Origin: an uncultured Acidobacteriia bacterium
Lineage (GTDB): Bacteria > Acidobacteriota > Terriglobia > Bryobacterales > Bryobacteraceae
Assembly: GCA_903851195.1 (NCBI GenBank)
Contig: CAINNJ010000049.1
Coordinates: 62,001 to 126,000, forward strand
DNA: 64,000 bases
Reading direction: 5' to 3'
A program made the translations under genes and the position numbers. Positions 17,785 through 26,645 of this stretch are shown in pieces. Positions within the stretch are counted from its first letter, which is position 1; each line of letters opens with the position of its first letter. The notes under the pieces were generated by a model. It saw only the letters and a program-made list of their open reading frames with translations, was not told where the DNA came from and made no database searches.

Positions 17785-20601
17785 GTGGCAGTGCTGAGTC
17801 TCGGTGAGGAGATCCAGTCTCGCGTGGTGAAGGCGCTGTTGCCGTCTCTTCCGAACCGGGAAGATTCGCTGCATTTCCTGACGCGCCTGATGGACGCAGC
17901 GGGCAGCGGGCCCGACAATACAGCCGCGAATCAAATCCTGCACGACCCCGTAGCCCTGCGCTACGCCCTCACCATCTTTTCCTACAGCCGCTTCCTCGCC
18001 GACGCCGTTCTCCGCTGTCCCGATTGGCTCCTCCAGATCGCCGCCGCGCGCGACCTGCACCGCGGCTTCCTTCCCGAAGAGTACGAACAGCAACTGCGCG
18101 AATCCCTCCCCGCCGACGGCATGCCGCGCCCCGTCGACCTCGCCCTTTTCCGCCGCAAACAAATGCTCCGCATCGTCCTCCGCGATGTCCTCAAATACGC
18201 GGATCTCGCGGAGACCGCGGGCGACCTCTCCAACCTCGCCGACGCGATCCTCAACGTCGCGCTCAGCAGCATTCGCGGACACATGGCCGAACAGCGCCCC
18301 ACGCAATTCAGCGTGATCGCGCTCGGCAAACTCGGCGGCCGCGAACTCAACTACAGTTCCGATATCGACCTGATGTTCGTCTTTTCCGACGAAAAAGAAA
18401 CCGACAGCGCCCTCACGCACAAGGAATACTTCAAACAGGTCGCCAACCGCATGACCGAGATGCTCTCCACCTACACCCCCGAGGGCATGTGTTACCGGGT
18501 GGACCTGCGCCTCCGGCCCGACGGACGCGGCGGCGAGATCTGCCAGTCCCTCGCCGCCACGAAAAAATACTACGAAAACCGCGGCCGCGACTGGGAACTG
18601 CAGATGCTCATCAAGGCCCGCGTGGCTGCCGGCGATGCCGGACCCGGCGGCGAACTCCTCGCCTTCGTCGAACCGCTGATCTACAAGACCACCACCGACT
18701 TCCACACCGTCGAAGCCGTCTCGGAAACCCGCGCCCGCATCCACGAAAAGCAGGCCCGCCTCAGCCGCCTCAACACCGTGGACGTCAAACTGGCCAAGGG
18801 CGGCATCCGCGATATCGAGTTCCTGGTGCAGTGTCTGCAGCGCCTCCACGGCGGCCGCGAAGCGTGGGTGCGGCACGGCGGCACGCTGCTGGCGCTCTCC
18901 CGCCTGCGCGATAAAGAACTCCTTTCGAGCGCCGAGTATTCGCGCCTCGCTTCCGCCTACCAGTTCCTGCGCCACCTGGAGCACCGCCTGCAGTTCGCCG
19001 AAGACCGCCAGACCCACACGCTGCCGAAAGATCTGGAACAGCTCGATCTGCTGGCGCGCAAGATGCCCGGCCTTCCCGGCACGCCCCGCGCCGGCACGCT
19101 GGAACGCGAACTCGACCGCCATTTCGCCAGCGTGCAGGATCTTTACGACCGCGTGATCCACCTGCAGTTGCCGATGTTCTACAGCGACCCCGAGCCCTCT
19201 GCCGGCCCGGAAAACGGCCCGTCCGATGCCATCGTCGAAACTCCCGCGCGCGGCGAATTCCCTTCCGTCAATCTGAGCCGCTATCTCGAAGTGCGCGCGC
19301 CGCAGCTCAAGCGCTTCATCACCGGCGCCGGCATCGTGCGCAGTCAGGAAAGCATGGAGTCTTTCCTCGAAAAGATCGTGGCCCGTCCGAAATGGATGCG
19401 GCGCCTCGAAAACAACGAGGAACTGATCCGGTGCACGGTCGACGTTTTCGAGCACAGCCAGTATTTCGCCGACCAGCTGGTGCGCCATCCCGAACTCCTC
19501 CGTCAGGTGGAGGAAGCCTGCGGCACCCGCCAGGGCCGCACCGGCTTCGAAGCCCCGCGCGACCCCGTCCATCTGCGCCTCTTCTTCCGCGAGCAGATGG
19601 TGCGGATCCAGAGCGACAGCCTCTACCACGGCGTGCCGGTCTTTAAAACGCTCAAGCGCACGTCGAATCTGGCGGAATCCATCATCGCCGCCGCCTACGA
19701 GATCGCCCTCGAAGAATCGCTCGAAAGCGCGCCTCCGGTCGACCCCGGCTACGTCGCGTCCGATCAGATGATGGTGGTCGCCCTGGGCCGCCTCGGCATG
19801 CGGGAGTTCGATCTCGCTTCCGATGCCGACCTGAACTTCGTGATTCCCGACGAAGACGCCCGCGAACTGCAGTTCTGGTCCGGCGTGGCCGAGCGCCTTA
19901 TCAATGTGGTGAGCGCCTACACGGGCGACGGCGTCGTCTTCACCATCGACACGCGCCTGCGCCCCAACGGACGCGAAGGCGCCCTGGTCCAGACCGCGGG
20001 CACGTACCAGAAATACTTCGAGAGCCGCGCAGAAGCCTGGGAAGGCATCTCCTACATGAAGGCCCGCACCGTCGCCGGCGACCTGGAGCGCGGCACCGAA
20101 TTCCTCAACGAACTGCAGCAGGTGGACTGGCAGCGCTATGGCAAGAGCGGCCGTTCACGCTCCGAACTGACCCACATGCGGCAGCGCCTCGAACGCGAAC
20201 AGGGCGGCCGCTTTCCGCTGAAGGCCGGCCCCGGCGGCTATTACGACATCGATTTCGTTTTAATGTACCTGCGCCTGCGCGGCGCCGGCCGCTTCTACAA
20301 GGTTCTGAACACGCCAGCCCGCATCGATGTCATCGAACAGATGGGCGACCTCAGCGCCGACCAGGCCGTGTTCCTCTCCGAGGCCGCCACCTTCTTCCGC
20401 GCCGTCGATCACGGCATCCGGATCTCCACGGGCCACGCCGAAGGCCGGCTCCCGACCAACCCGCAGCAGGTGGCCATCCTCACCGAACTGGTCCGGCGCT
20501 GGACGCCCCCCGGCATGGTGGAAGGCACGCTGGAAAGCGCGGCCCGCAAAGTCCGGCGGGAAACGCGCGCCTTCTTCCAGAAAATCTTCGGACATCCCTG
20601 A
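17785..20601 (+). CDS. glnE: Bifunctional glutamine synthetase adenylyltransferase/deadenylase
   Basis: The 938-residue protein has the two-domain layout of GlnE. The first nucleotidyltransferase domain carries GKLGGRELNYSSDIDLMFVF at about residues 181-200 (deadenylylase half), and the second carries GRLGMREFDLASDADLNFVI at about 668-687 (adenylylase half). Each is followed by the GVHRVDLRLRPDGR-like signature (CYRVDLRLRPDGRGGEICQS; VFTIDTRLRPNGREG). It modifies glutamine synthetase in response to nitrogen status. No glnA or glnB gene is adjacent. Which of the GTG codons at 17785, 17791 and 17824 is the start is uncertain. Confidence 0.95.
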   Translation: MAVLSLGEEIQSRVVKALLPSLPNREDSLHFLTRLMDAAGSGPDNTAANQILHDPVALRYALTIFSYSRFLADAVLRCPDWLLQIAAARDLHRGFLPEEYEQQLRESLPADGMPRPVDLALFRRKQMLRIVLRDVLKYADLAETAGDLSNLADAILNVALSSIRGHMAEQRPTQFSVIALGKLGGRELNYSSDIDLMFVFSDEKETDSALTHKEYFKQVANRMTEMLSTYTPEGMCYRVDLRLRPDGRGGEICQSLAATKKYYENRGRDWELQMLIKARVAAGDAGPGGELLAFVEPLIYKTTTDFHTVEAVSETRARIHEKQARLSRLNTVDVKLAKGGIRDIEFLVQCLQRLHGGREAWVRHGGTLLALSRLRDKELLSSAEYSRLASAYQFLRHLEHRLQFAEDRQTHTLPKDLEQLDLLARKMPGLPGTPRAGTLERELDRHFASVQDLYDRVIHLQLPMFYSDPEPSAGPENGPSDAIVETPARGEFPSVNLSRYLEVRAPQLKRFITGAGIVRSQESMESFLEKIVARPKWMRRLENNEELIRCTVDVFEHSQYFADQLVRHPELLRQVEEACGTRQGRTGFEAPRDPVHLRLFFREQMVRIQSDSLYHGVPVFKTLKRTSNLAESIIAAAYEIALEESLESAPPVDPGYVASDQMMVVALGRLGMREFDLASDADLNFVIPDEDARELQFWSGVAERLINVVSAYTGDGVVFTIDTRLRPNGREGALVQTAGTYQKYFESRAEAWEGISYMKARTVAGDLERGTEFLNELQQVDWQRYGKSGRSRSELTHMRQRLEREQGGRFPLKAGPGGYYDIDFVLMYLRLRGAGRFYKVLNTPARIDVIEQMGDLSADQAVFLSEAATFFRAVDHGIRISTGHAEGRLPTNPQQVAILTELVRRWTPPGMVEGTLESAARKVRRETRAFFQKIFGHP

Positions 20602-20638
20602 ACCACGCCTGTGCCTTTGTAGTAAAAGTAATGAGATC

Positions 20639-21520
20639 ATGCGCCTCCTCGTCACCGCTCTGACAGCCGCAAGCCTTTCCGCTCAGGCGCCGCCCTCCGT
20701 GCTGCCGGAAACCGCCACGAAGATCTCCGAACACGTCTGGGCCATCATGGGGAACCCGAATATCGGCATTGTCGTGGGGACACGCGCCACGCTCGTGGTC
20801 GATACCGGCCTGGGCCCCCGCAACGGCGCGACCATCGCCAAAGTCGCCGCCACGCTTTCGAAAAATCAGAAGCTCTTCCTCACCACCACCCACTTCCACC
20901 CCGAACACGCCGCCGGTGAGGGTGGCTTCCCGCCTAACACCGTCCTGATCCGTCCCGCCGTCCAGCAGAAAGAAATGGACCTGCACGGCATGGAGATGGT
21001 GGAACTCTTCAGCCGTTCCCCGGAACGCAAAGAGCTGCTGAACGGCGTGCAGTTTCGCGCGCCCGATCTGACGTTCGACACCGAGGCCAAACTCGATCTG
21101 GGCGGTGGCGTGATCGCCCGCCTCCTCTGGCTGGGCGGCGCGCATACCAAAGGCGACGAAGTCGTCCTGGTGGAGCCCGACGCCACCCTGATCAGCGGCG
21201 ACGTGGTGCAGAACAAAGTCGTCCCGAATATCTATGGGGATGGCGGCACGCCCGCCAGTTGGCTCGCGGTTCTCGACAAAATCGCCGCCCTCCCGGTCAG
21301 CCACGTCCTGCCGGATCACAGCGCCCCCGGCGATGGCTCCCTGGTCGCCCAGGAGCGCGCTTTCATTGACGATGTCCGCATCCGTGCCCTCGCCCTGAAG
21401 AAGCAGGGCGGTTCCGCCGAGGACGCGGGCAAGCAACTCAGCGCGGAGTTCAAAACGAAATACGCCGGCTGGCCCTCCATGAATCTGGCCGCGTTCGTGC
21501 GCAGCGTCTACGCGGAGTAA
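20639..21520 (+). CDS. Exported metallo-beta-lactamase-fold hydrolase
   Basis: The ATG at 20639 begins a short signal peptide (MRLLVTALTAASLSAQA), giving 293 residues. The metal-binding motif is HFHPEH (H85, H87, E89, H90) instead of the usual HxHxDH, so the second-metal aspartate is replaced by glutamate. Further ligands are likely in WLGGAHTKGDEVVLV, ISGDVV and the late histidine in VLPDHSAPGDG. The family resembles quorum-quenching lactonase/SoxH-like periplasmic hydrolases rather than true beta-lactamases. It starts 37 bp after glnE but is probably independent in function. Confidence 0.85.
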   Translation: MRLLVTALTAASLSAQAPPSVLPETATKISEHVWAIMGNPNIGIVVGTRATLVVDTGLGPRNGATIAKVAATLSKNQKLFLTTTHFHPEHAAGEGGFPPNTVLIRPAVQQKEMDLHGMEMVELFSRSPERKELLNGVQFRAPDLTFDTEAKLDLGGGVIARLLWLGGAHTKGDEVVLVEPDATLISGDVVQNKVVPNIYGDGGTPASWLAVLDKIAALPVSHVLPDHSAPGDGSLVAQERAFIDDVRIRALALKKQGGSAEDAGKQLSAEFKTKYAGWPSMNLAAFVRSVYAE

Positions 21521-21532
21521 CGTCCGGACGCT

Positions 21533-23944
21533 TCAGGCCACCCGCGAGAGCTTCTTCCGGCGCTTCGCCTCGAACATCCGCTCGTCCGCCTTTTCGAGCA
21601 GCGCCTCCGCATCCCGGCCGTCTTCCGGATACCGCGATACCCCGGTGCTCATGCTGATCTGCGCCGGGCACCTCGCCTCCGCCGCCACGCCCGCGTGGAT
21701 TCCCTGCAGCTTCGCCACCACCTCCGGCAGAGAGTGTTCCGCGTTGGGCAGCACCATCACAAACTCGTCGCCGCCGAGTCGCGCCACATAATCTCCGGCC
21801 CTGCAGCAGCCGCGCAGCGCCCGCCCGACGCTCTTCAGAATCCGGTTCCCCGCCAAATGTCCGTGCTCGTCGTTGACGCACTTGAAGCCATCCAGATCCA
21901 TCACGATCACCGCGAACGATCCGCCGCCAACCGCTCCCCGCGCCACCTCTGCCTGCAGATGCCGGAACAAAGCCCGCGCATTCCACAGCCCCGTCAGATC
22001 GTCGGTTTCCGCCGCGTTGCGCACGCGCTCGAACTGCAGCGCATTCTCGATCGCCAGACCCGCCTTCGGCGCGATGGCCAGCAGCACCCGCCGGTGATCC
22101 TGACTGAACGCCTCCGCCTTCAGGTGATACAGCGTCAGCACCGCGATCACCCGGTCGCGCCCGCACACCGGCACCGAGATCGCGGACCGCAGCAGCGTGA
22201 CCAGCCGGGGGTCCTGCAAATAGCCGGGCTCCACCGACGGATTGCCGTTCACCACCGGCAGATTGTTCTCCGCCACCCAGCCGGAAAGCCCCTGCCCCAC
22301 CGGAATCCGCAGGGAAGAAAACAGCCGGTGGCTCTCGCCCTTCACGAAACGCGGCGCCAGTTCATCGCCGTCCACCAGATACAGCGCGATGGCGTCGTGC
22401 TCGATGATTCGCCCCAGCCGCACTTCCAGCAGCGCCAGCGTCTCCTCCAGGCTCAGCGAACTGCCCAGATCGCCCGAAATCTCCAGCAACTGCTGAAACT
22501 CCCGGCGCGCCCCGGAAATCACCAGGCTGAAATCGGCATTGGCCGCCGGCGCCGTCACCGGGGCGGACGCCGCGAAGCCCGTCGCCGGAGCCAGCCCGCG
22601 CTCCACCCTCACATTCGACGACAGCTTCACGTAATCCACCGTCTCGCTTTTCGCCTTCTGCTCCAGTTCCCGGTACCGCCGGTCCAGAATCCCCACCACC
22701 ACCGGATCGAAACTCCGGCCGGATTCGTTCCGGATAATCTGCATCGCGTCCTCGATCTCCATCGCCGGACGGTACTGCCGGTGCGACGCGAGCGCGTCCA
22801 GACAATCCACCACTGAGAGAATCCGCGCTCCCATCGGAATCTGCTCGCCCACCAGTCCGTCCGGATAGCCCGTGCCGTCGAACTTCTCGTGATGGGACCG
22901 CACAATCGGCACCACCGGATAAGGAAAGTGCACGCGCTCCAGAATCTCCGCGCCCACCACCGGATGCACTTTCATGCGTTCGAACTCATCCTGCGTCAGC
23001 TTGCCCGGCTTGGAAATGATGTACTCGGGCACCGCCAGTTTGCCCACGTCGTGCAACAGGGACGCCGCCTCCAGAGCCTGCAACTCCAGCGCGGAAAGCC
23101 CCAGTTCCTTCCCGATCTCCGACGCATAGACCTGCACGCGCCGCAGATGCGCCGCCGTCGTGTCGTCCTTCGCGTCGATCGCCAGCGCCAGCGTCTCGAT
23201 GGTCCGCAGATGCAGTTGCGCCATTTCGACGATGTGCTTCTGCTGCTCCTCGACCCGTCCCAGATAAACGCTGTACGACCGGTAAACCAGATATAAAGGC
23301 GGAATCGCCATCAGCAGCGCCGGCCAGCCCACATACCGGTTCAGATAATGAAGTCCACCGGCGATCAGACCGCCCGCCAGATACTGAGGCGAAGTCCACA
23401 AATAGCTCTCGCGCCAGAGCAGCCAGACGTTTTTCTGCGTCGTGACCGCGATAATTCCCGAAACCGTCCAGGTATTCAGCGCGAAATACAGCAGGGACGC
23501 CAGCAGCAGCCCCAGCGAACCGGTCGGGTCGGACTCGTTCAGAAACCCCGAATGGATCGCGAAATTCGCCGCCGCCACCGGAAAAACCATCGCAAAACTG
23601 CTGAAAACTACCTGAAACCACTTCGGCCTCTGGCTGGCATGGATGTAGCATTGCCCCAGCGCGCTGGCAAATCCCACCACCGTGCCCGCCGCCCAGTCCA
23701 GATTCAGCAGCGCCGCCAGAATCACCACGTAATTCATCGACAGCGTCACGAAAATTCCCGGCAGCCGGATCTTCAGCCTGGACGCCAGGATCGCGGCGAT
23801 TACATACCAAAGCACACGCAGCAGGCCGGCTGGGCGCACGTCCGTTCCCGCCAGAGCCACCGTGCCCACAACCACGCCGCCAAGCACGATCAGGGTCCAG
23901 TAAAGCCGCGCCAAACGCGGCATGTGTAAGAATTCCGACATCAA
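21533..23944 (-). CDS. Membrane HD-GYP / GAF / GGDEF cyclic-di-GMP protein
   Basis: The 803-residue protein has about eight N-terminal membrane helices (residues 12-225). An HD-GYP phosphodiesterase domain follows, with H298-D299 in HDVGK and HHEKFDGTGYPDG at 351-363. Next come a GAF domain (about 480-625) and a GGDEF diguanylate cyclase domain with intact GGDEF at 724-728. An RxxD inhibitory site (RAGD) sits exactly five residues before the GGDEF motif. Both synthesis and breakdown motifs look catalytic. The order HD-GYP before GAF-GGDEF is uncommon. It probably sets local c-di-GMP in response to a membrane signal. Confidence 0.92.
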   Translation of the reverse strand: MMSEFLHMPRLARLYWTLIVLGGVVVGTVALAGTDVRPAGLLRVLWYVIAAILASRLKIRLPGIFVTLSMNYVVILAALLNLDWAAGTVVGFASALGQCYIHASQRPKWFQVVFSSFAMVFPVAAANFAIHSGFLNESDPTGSLGLLLASLLYFALNTWTVSGIIAVTTQKNVWLLWRESYLWTSPQYLAGGLIAGGLHYLNRYVGWPALLMAIPPLYLVYRSYSVYLGRVEEQQKHIVEMAQLHLRTIETLALAIDAKDDTTAAHLRRVQVYASEIGKELGLSALELQALEAASLLHDVGKLAVPEYIISKPGKLTQDEFERMKVHPVVGAEILERVHFPYPVVPIVRSHHEKFDGTGYPDGLVGEQIPMGARILSVVDCLDALASHRQYRPAMEIEDAMQIIRNESGRSFDPVVVGILDRRYRELEQKAKSETVDYVKLSSNVRVERGLAPATGFAASAPVTAPAANADFSLVISGARREFQQLLEISGDLGSSLSLEETLALLEVRLGRIIEHDAIALYLVDGDELAPRFVKGESHRLFSSLRIPVGQGLSGWVAENNLPVVNGNPSVEPGYLQDPRLVTLLRSAISVPVCGRDRVIAVLTLYHLKAEAFSQDHRRVLLAIAPKAGLAIENALQFERVRNAAETDDLTGLWNARALFRHLQAEVARGAVGGGSFAVIVMDLDGFKCVNDEHGHLAGNRILKSVGRALRGCCRAGDYVARLGGDEFVMVLPNAEHSLPEVVAKLQGIHAGVAAEARCPAQISMSTGVSRYPEDGRDAEALLEKADERMFEAKRRKKLSRVA

Positions 23945-24052
23945 CTACTGTTCTGAGTGTGGCATCTCTTCACCCCGGATGAATAGACCGGCAGTACTGC
24001 CGCTATGAACAAAAGTAGTATAAAACGAAGTCGAGAGGGGGTGTCGTCCGCT

Positions 24053-25123
24053 TTACGCGCAGAGCCGGACTACGAAATTCTCCACAATCGTCCGGTCGTC
24101 CGGACGCGCGCTGCGCAGGTCCCGATCCGCCTCGAAAATCAGCTTTAGCCCCCGCTCCAGCTGTTCTTTGGAAAATTTCGACGCCGTCTGCCACACCTGT
24201 TCCGCGCGCGAGCCCCACATCGGGATGCCGGCCTTCTGGAAATGCCCCTGCACGCCCATCGCACCCCGCAGATTCGCCTCTTTCGCCACCAGCGCCATGC
24301 GGAACTGCCCCGCGAGAAACGTGAGAGCGAGCGGCAGATACTCCCCTTCCCGCACCAGAGCGTCCAGCGTTTCGAGCGACCTCGCCCGGTCCCGCCTGCC
24401 CAGCGCGGCGACCAGTCCGAAAATCGTACTCTGCCGGGCGTCCGGCACCAGCAGCGGCAAATCCTCGGCCGTAATGGGTTTCCCGTAAAGCGAAAGCTTC
24501 TCCAGTTCCACGGCGATCCGTCCCACGTCCGCCGCGAGAGCCTCCACCAGCGCTTCCGCCGCCGCCGGATCCAGCCGGACATTCGTCGCCCGCGCGATCC
24601 GGTCCAGTTCCGCCCGCGCCTCATCCGGAGTAAACCGCCGGAACTCCACCACTTCCGAAATGGCACCGAAATACTTCCGCACGCGGTCCGTCTTCGCCTT
24701 CTCGTCCCCTTCGAAATCCCACCGGGTAGCCTCGAACACCAGCGTGACCCCCGGCGTGGGGCTCTTCACATAGGCTTCCAGCAGGCCGACGTCGCCTTTC
24801 GATCCGCTCGGCACCGCCGGAACGTCGTCGTCATCGTCGTCTTCGGATGCCGCCGCCGCCGACCGGCTCGCGCGCGGCATCGCCGTCTCGGCGTTCATCA
24901 CGAAAATGAGCCGCTCGGAAGCGAACAGCGACATCGAACGCGCGTCGTCGATAATCGCCGCCAGCGAAAGCTCCGCCGCGTCATGCCGCTCCGCTTCCAC
25001 GGGACTCGCCTTGATCATCGCCTCGCGGCAGCGCCGCCGGTTGTAGCCCTCCTGCCCCAGAAAAAGGCAGACCGGAGGCAGTTCGTTCTTCTTCACGCGG
25101 GCGAGAAACTGCGCGGGAGTCAT
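24053..25123 (-). CDS. holA: DNA polymerase III subunit delta
   Basis: The 356-residue protein begins MTPAQFLARVKKNELPPVCL and shows the HolA pattern FLGQEGYNRRRCREAM, a long middle linker, and the C-terminal helices AAALGRRDRARSLETLDALV and REGEYLPLALTFLAGQFRMA. It loads the sliding clamp as part of the polymerase III clamp loader. Residues about 80-105 contain an Asp/Ala/Ser-rich insertion (SRSAAAASEDDDDDDVPAVP) in the AAA+ region. It is the last gene of the queC-holA operon and lies 9 bp after lptE, an order seen in several phyla. Confidence 0.9.
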   Translation of the reverse strand: MTPAQFLARVKKNELPPVCLFLGQEGYNRRRCREAMIKASPVEAERHDAAELSLAAIIDDARSMSLFASERLIFVMNAETAMPRASRSAAAASEDDDDDDVPAVPSGSKGDVGLLEAYVKSPTPGVTLVFEATRWDFEGDEKAKTDRVRKYFGAISEVVEFRRFTPDEARAELDRIARATNVRLDPAAAEALVEALAADVGRIAVELEKLSLYGKPITAEDLPLLVPDARQSTIFGLVAALGRRDRARSLETLDALVREGEYLPLALTFLAGQFRMALVAKEANLRGAMGVQGHFQKAGIPMWGSRAEQVWQTASKFSKEQLERGLKLIFEADRDLRSARPDDRTIVENFVVRLCA

Positions 25124-25132
25124 AACCCTTAT

Positions 25133-25639
25133 TTAAAAATCCGCCAGCATGGCCGCCACCACCGTCCGCGCCACGTCTTTGCTCAAACGCGACATCGTCG
25201 CCTGGCTCTCATCCAGATACTGTTTCGGATCCACGCTGATCTCATAGCGGTCCCGGAACTCCATATGGGGCCGGTTGAACAGAACTTTCCCGTCCCGCCC
25301 CACCATCCGGATCTGCATCTGCACAATCACCCGGGCGCCCGTGCCCAGCCCCGTCGCGTACATGAAAACGTTCGCGATGCTCGCGTAAACCGTGGCATCG
25401 GCCTTCGCGGGATCCGCAATCACCGTGTAACTGGTGCGCGCGATCAGTTCCCGCGACAGCGCCTCGCCCATATAAGTGGAAAGCTTGTACTGCGTTGTGC
25501 CATTGCCCCACGGCGTCAGCGCGATGGTGTGGATGTCCTTCGGCAGCAGGTTCGTCGTGCCGGCCGCGTGATAGCCACAGCCGGTCAGAACCGCCCCCAA
25601 AACCACAACCAAAGCCGCGCGTATCGACAACAGCCTCAC
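25133..25639 (-). CDS. lptE: LPS-assembly lipoprotein
   Basis: I chose the GTG at 25639, one base after the upstream stop and preceded by GAGGTGG, giving 168 residues. The lipobox is VLGAVLTGCGYHAAG. The mature part follows the LptE pattern (LPKDIHTIALTPWGNGTTQY, LSTYMGEALSRELIARTSYT, MEFRDRYEIS). It would plug the LptD barrel in the outer membrane. An ATG at 25660 would add seven residues but overlaps the upstream gene by 20 bp. Its place between asd-like and holA genes indicates shared envelope/housekeeping expression. Confidence 0.85.
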   Translation of the reverse strand: MRLLSIRAALVVVLGAVLTGCGYHAAGTTNLLPKDIHTIALTPWGNGTTQYKLSTYMGEALSRELIARTSYTVIADPAKADATVYASIANVFMYATGLGTGARVIVQMQIRMVGRDGKVLFNRPHMEFRDRYEISVDPKQYLDESQATMSRLSKDVARTVVAAMLADF

Positions 25640-25640
25640 C

Positions 25641-26642
25641 CTACACCACCTCGCGCGCAATCATCGCCGCGCTCTCCGCCGCCAGCCGGAAGTTGTCCGC
25701 CACCATCCAGAGCCACACCGCGTTGCCGTTGTTGCGGTCGGGCGAGATCGCTCCCACCGTGACACCGCTCTGCCCGGCCACGCCCACGTTCGTCGGCGCT
25801 TCCAGTTCCGCCCCGCGCACGTCGACGAAATCGCCCGCCAGCGCCTCTTCAATCTCCGGAGCGGGCGGCGCCTCGTCGAATTCAATCCACACGGACATGC
25901 TGTAACCGTGAAAGACCGGCGCCTGAATCAGCTTCAGCGACGGCATCGGTGGCGCCGACGACGACGCGCTGTCGATCCGGTCCAGCAGCGTCGCCAGATG
26001 CCGCTCGATCCGCTCTTCCACCTCGTGCAGTTTCGTCGCGGCGTTCTCGCCCAGTTGCGCGAGCATCGCAAAACTCGCCTGGGTATCGAACACCTTCTTC
26101 GGCATTTCCTTGAACGCCAGCAGACTCACCGTCTGCTGCTGCAGTTCCTCGATTCCCGCCCGCCCCCGCTCACTCGCGGGCTCGAAAATATGCACAATCG
26201 AACTTGCGATCGGAAACGTCCGGTTCAGCCGGTCGAGCACCATGGCGATCGCCGTGGCCGCCGGATGCGCCACCACCTGCGGACCGCTGTGATCCGCCTC
26301 GTACTCCGGACTCTCCACCTGCGGCGCCCGCACCCGCGCTTCCGGATCGTCCTCGGTCTCGTAAGTCAGATCGATCACCAGCCCGGCCGGATTCGCCGCC
26401 ATGGCATCCCGGGACGATTTCGCCGTCCCCGCCAGCACCACCACCGCCGCGTCTTCCACCGTTTCCGGATCCAGCTTCGCCAGAAACGCGATGGCGCCGT
26501 CGATCTCCGTCAGCTTGCCCGTTTCCGCTTCGTCCGCCGCGATCAGCCGCAGCTCGCCGCCCAGTGACGATTCGCCGAAAACCTCGCGAACCTCACGCCC
26601 CAGCAGGGTGTCGCCGCCAATCAGAGTAATCGAGTTAGCCAA
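25641..26642 (-). CDS. Asd-like protein lacking the catalytic cysteine
   Basis: The 333-residue protein has the aspartate-semialdehyde dehydrogenase fold: dinucleotide-binding ITLIGGDTLLGREV, the dimerisation segment IFEPASERGRAGIEELQQQT, and the C-terminal APVFHGYSMSVWIEFDEAPP. In true Asd the active-site motif reads ANPNCxT; here it is VAHPAATAIAMVL, with alanine (residue 129) in place of cysteine, and the usual GH after APV is GY. It is therefore probably not a dehydrogenase and resembles the USG-1 type of Asd homologue. It sits between pssA and lptE in a tight operon. Its role is unknown. Confidence 0.85.
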   Translation of the reverse strand: MANSITLIGGDTLLGREVREVFGESSLGGELRLIAADEAETGKLTEIDGAIAFLAKLDPETVEDAAVVVLAGTAKSSRDAMAANPAGLVIDLTYETEDDPEARVRAPQVESPEYEADHSGPQVVAHPAATAIAMVLDRLNRTFPIASSIVHIFEPASERGRAGIEELQQQTVSLLAFKEMPKKVFDTQASFAMLAQLGENAATKLHEVEERIERHLATLLDRIDSASSSAPPMPSLKLIQAPVFHGYSMSVWIEFDEAPPAPEIEEALAGDFVDVRGAELEAPTNVGVAGQSGVTVGAISPDRNNGNAVWLWMVADNFRLAAESAAMIAREVV

Positions 26643-26645
26643 CGT

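Noticed and set aside
17701-19629. 642-codon minus-strand frame opposite glnE
   Set aside because: It is antisense to the highly conserved GlnE domains, and its Glu/Gly/Ala/Phe-rich composition fits a shadow frame.
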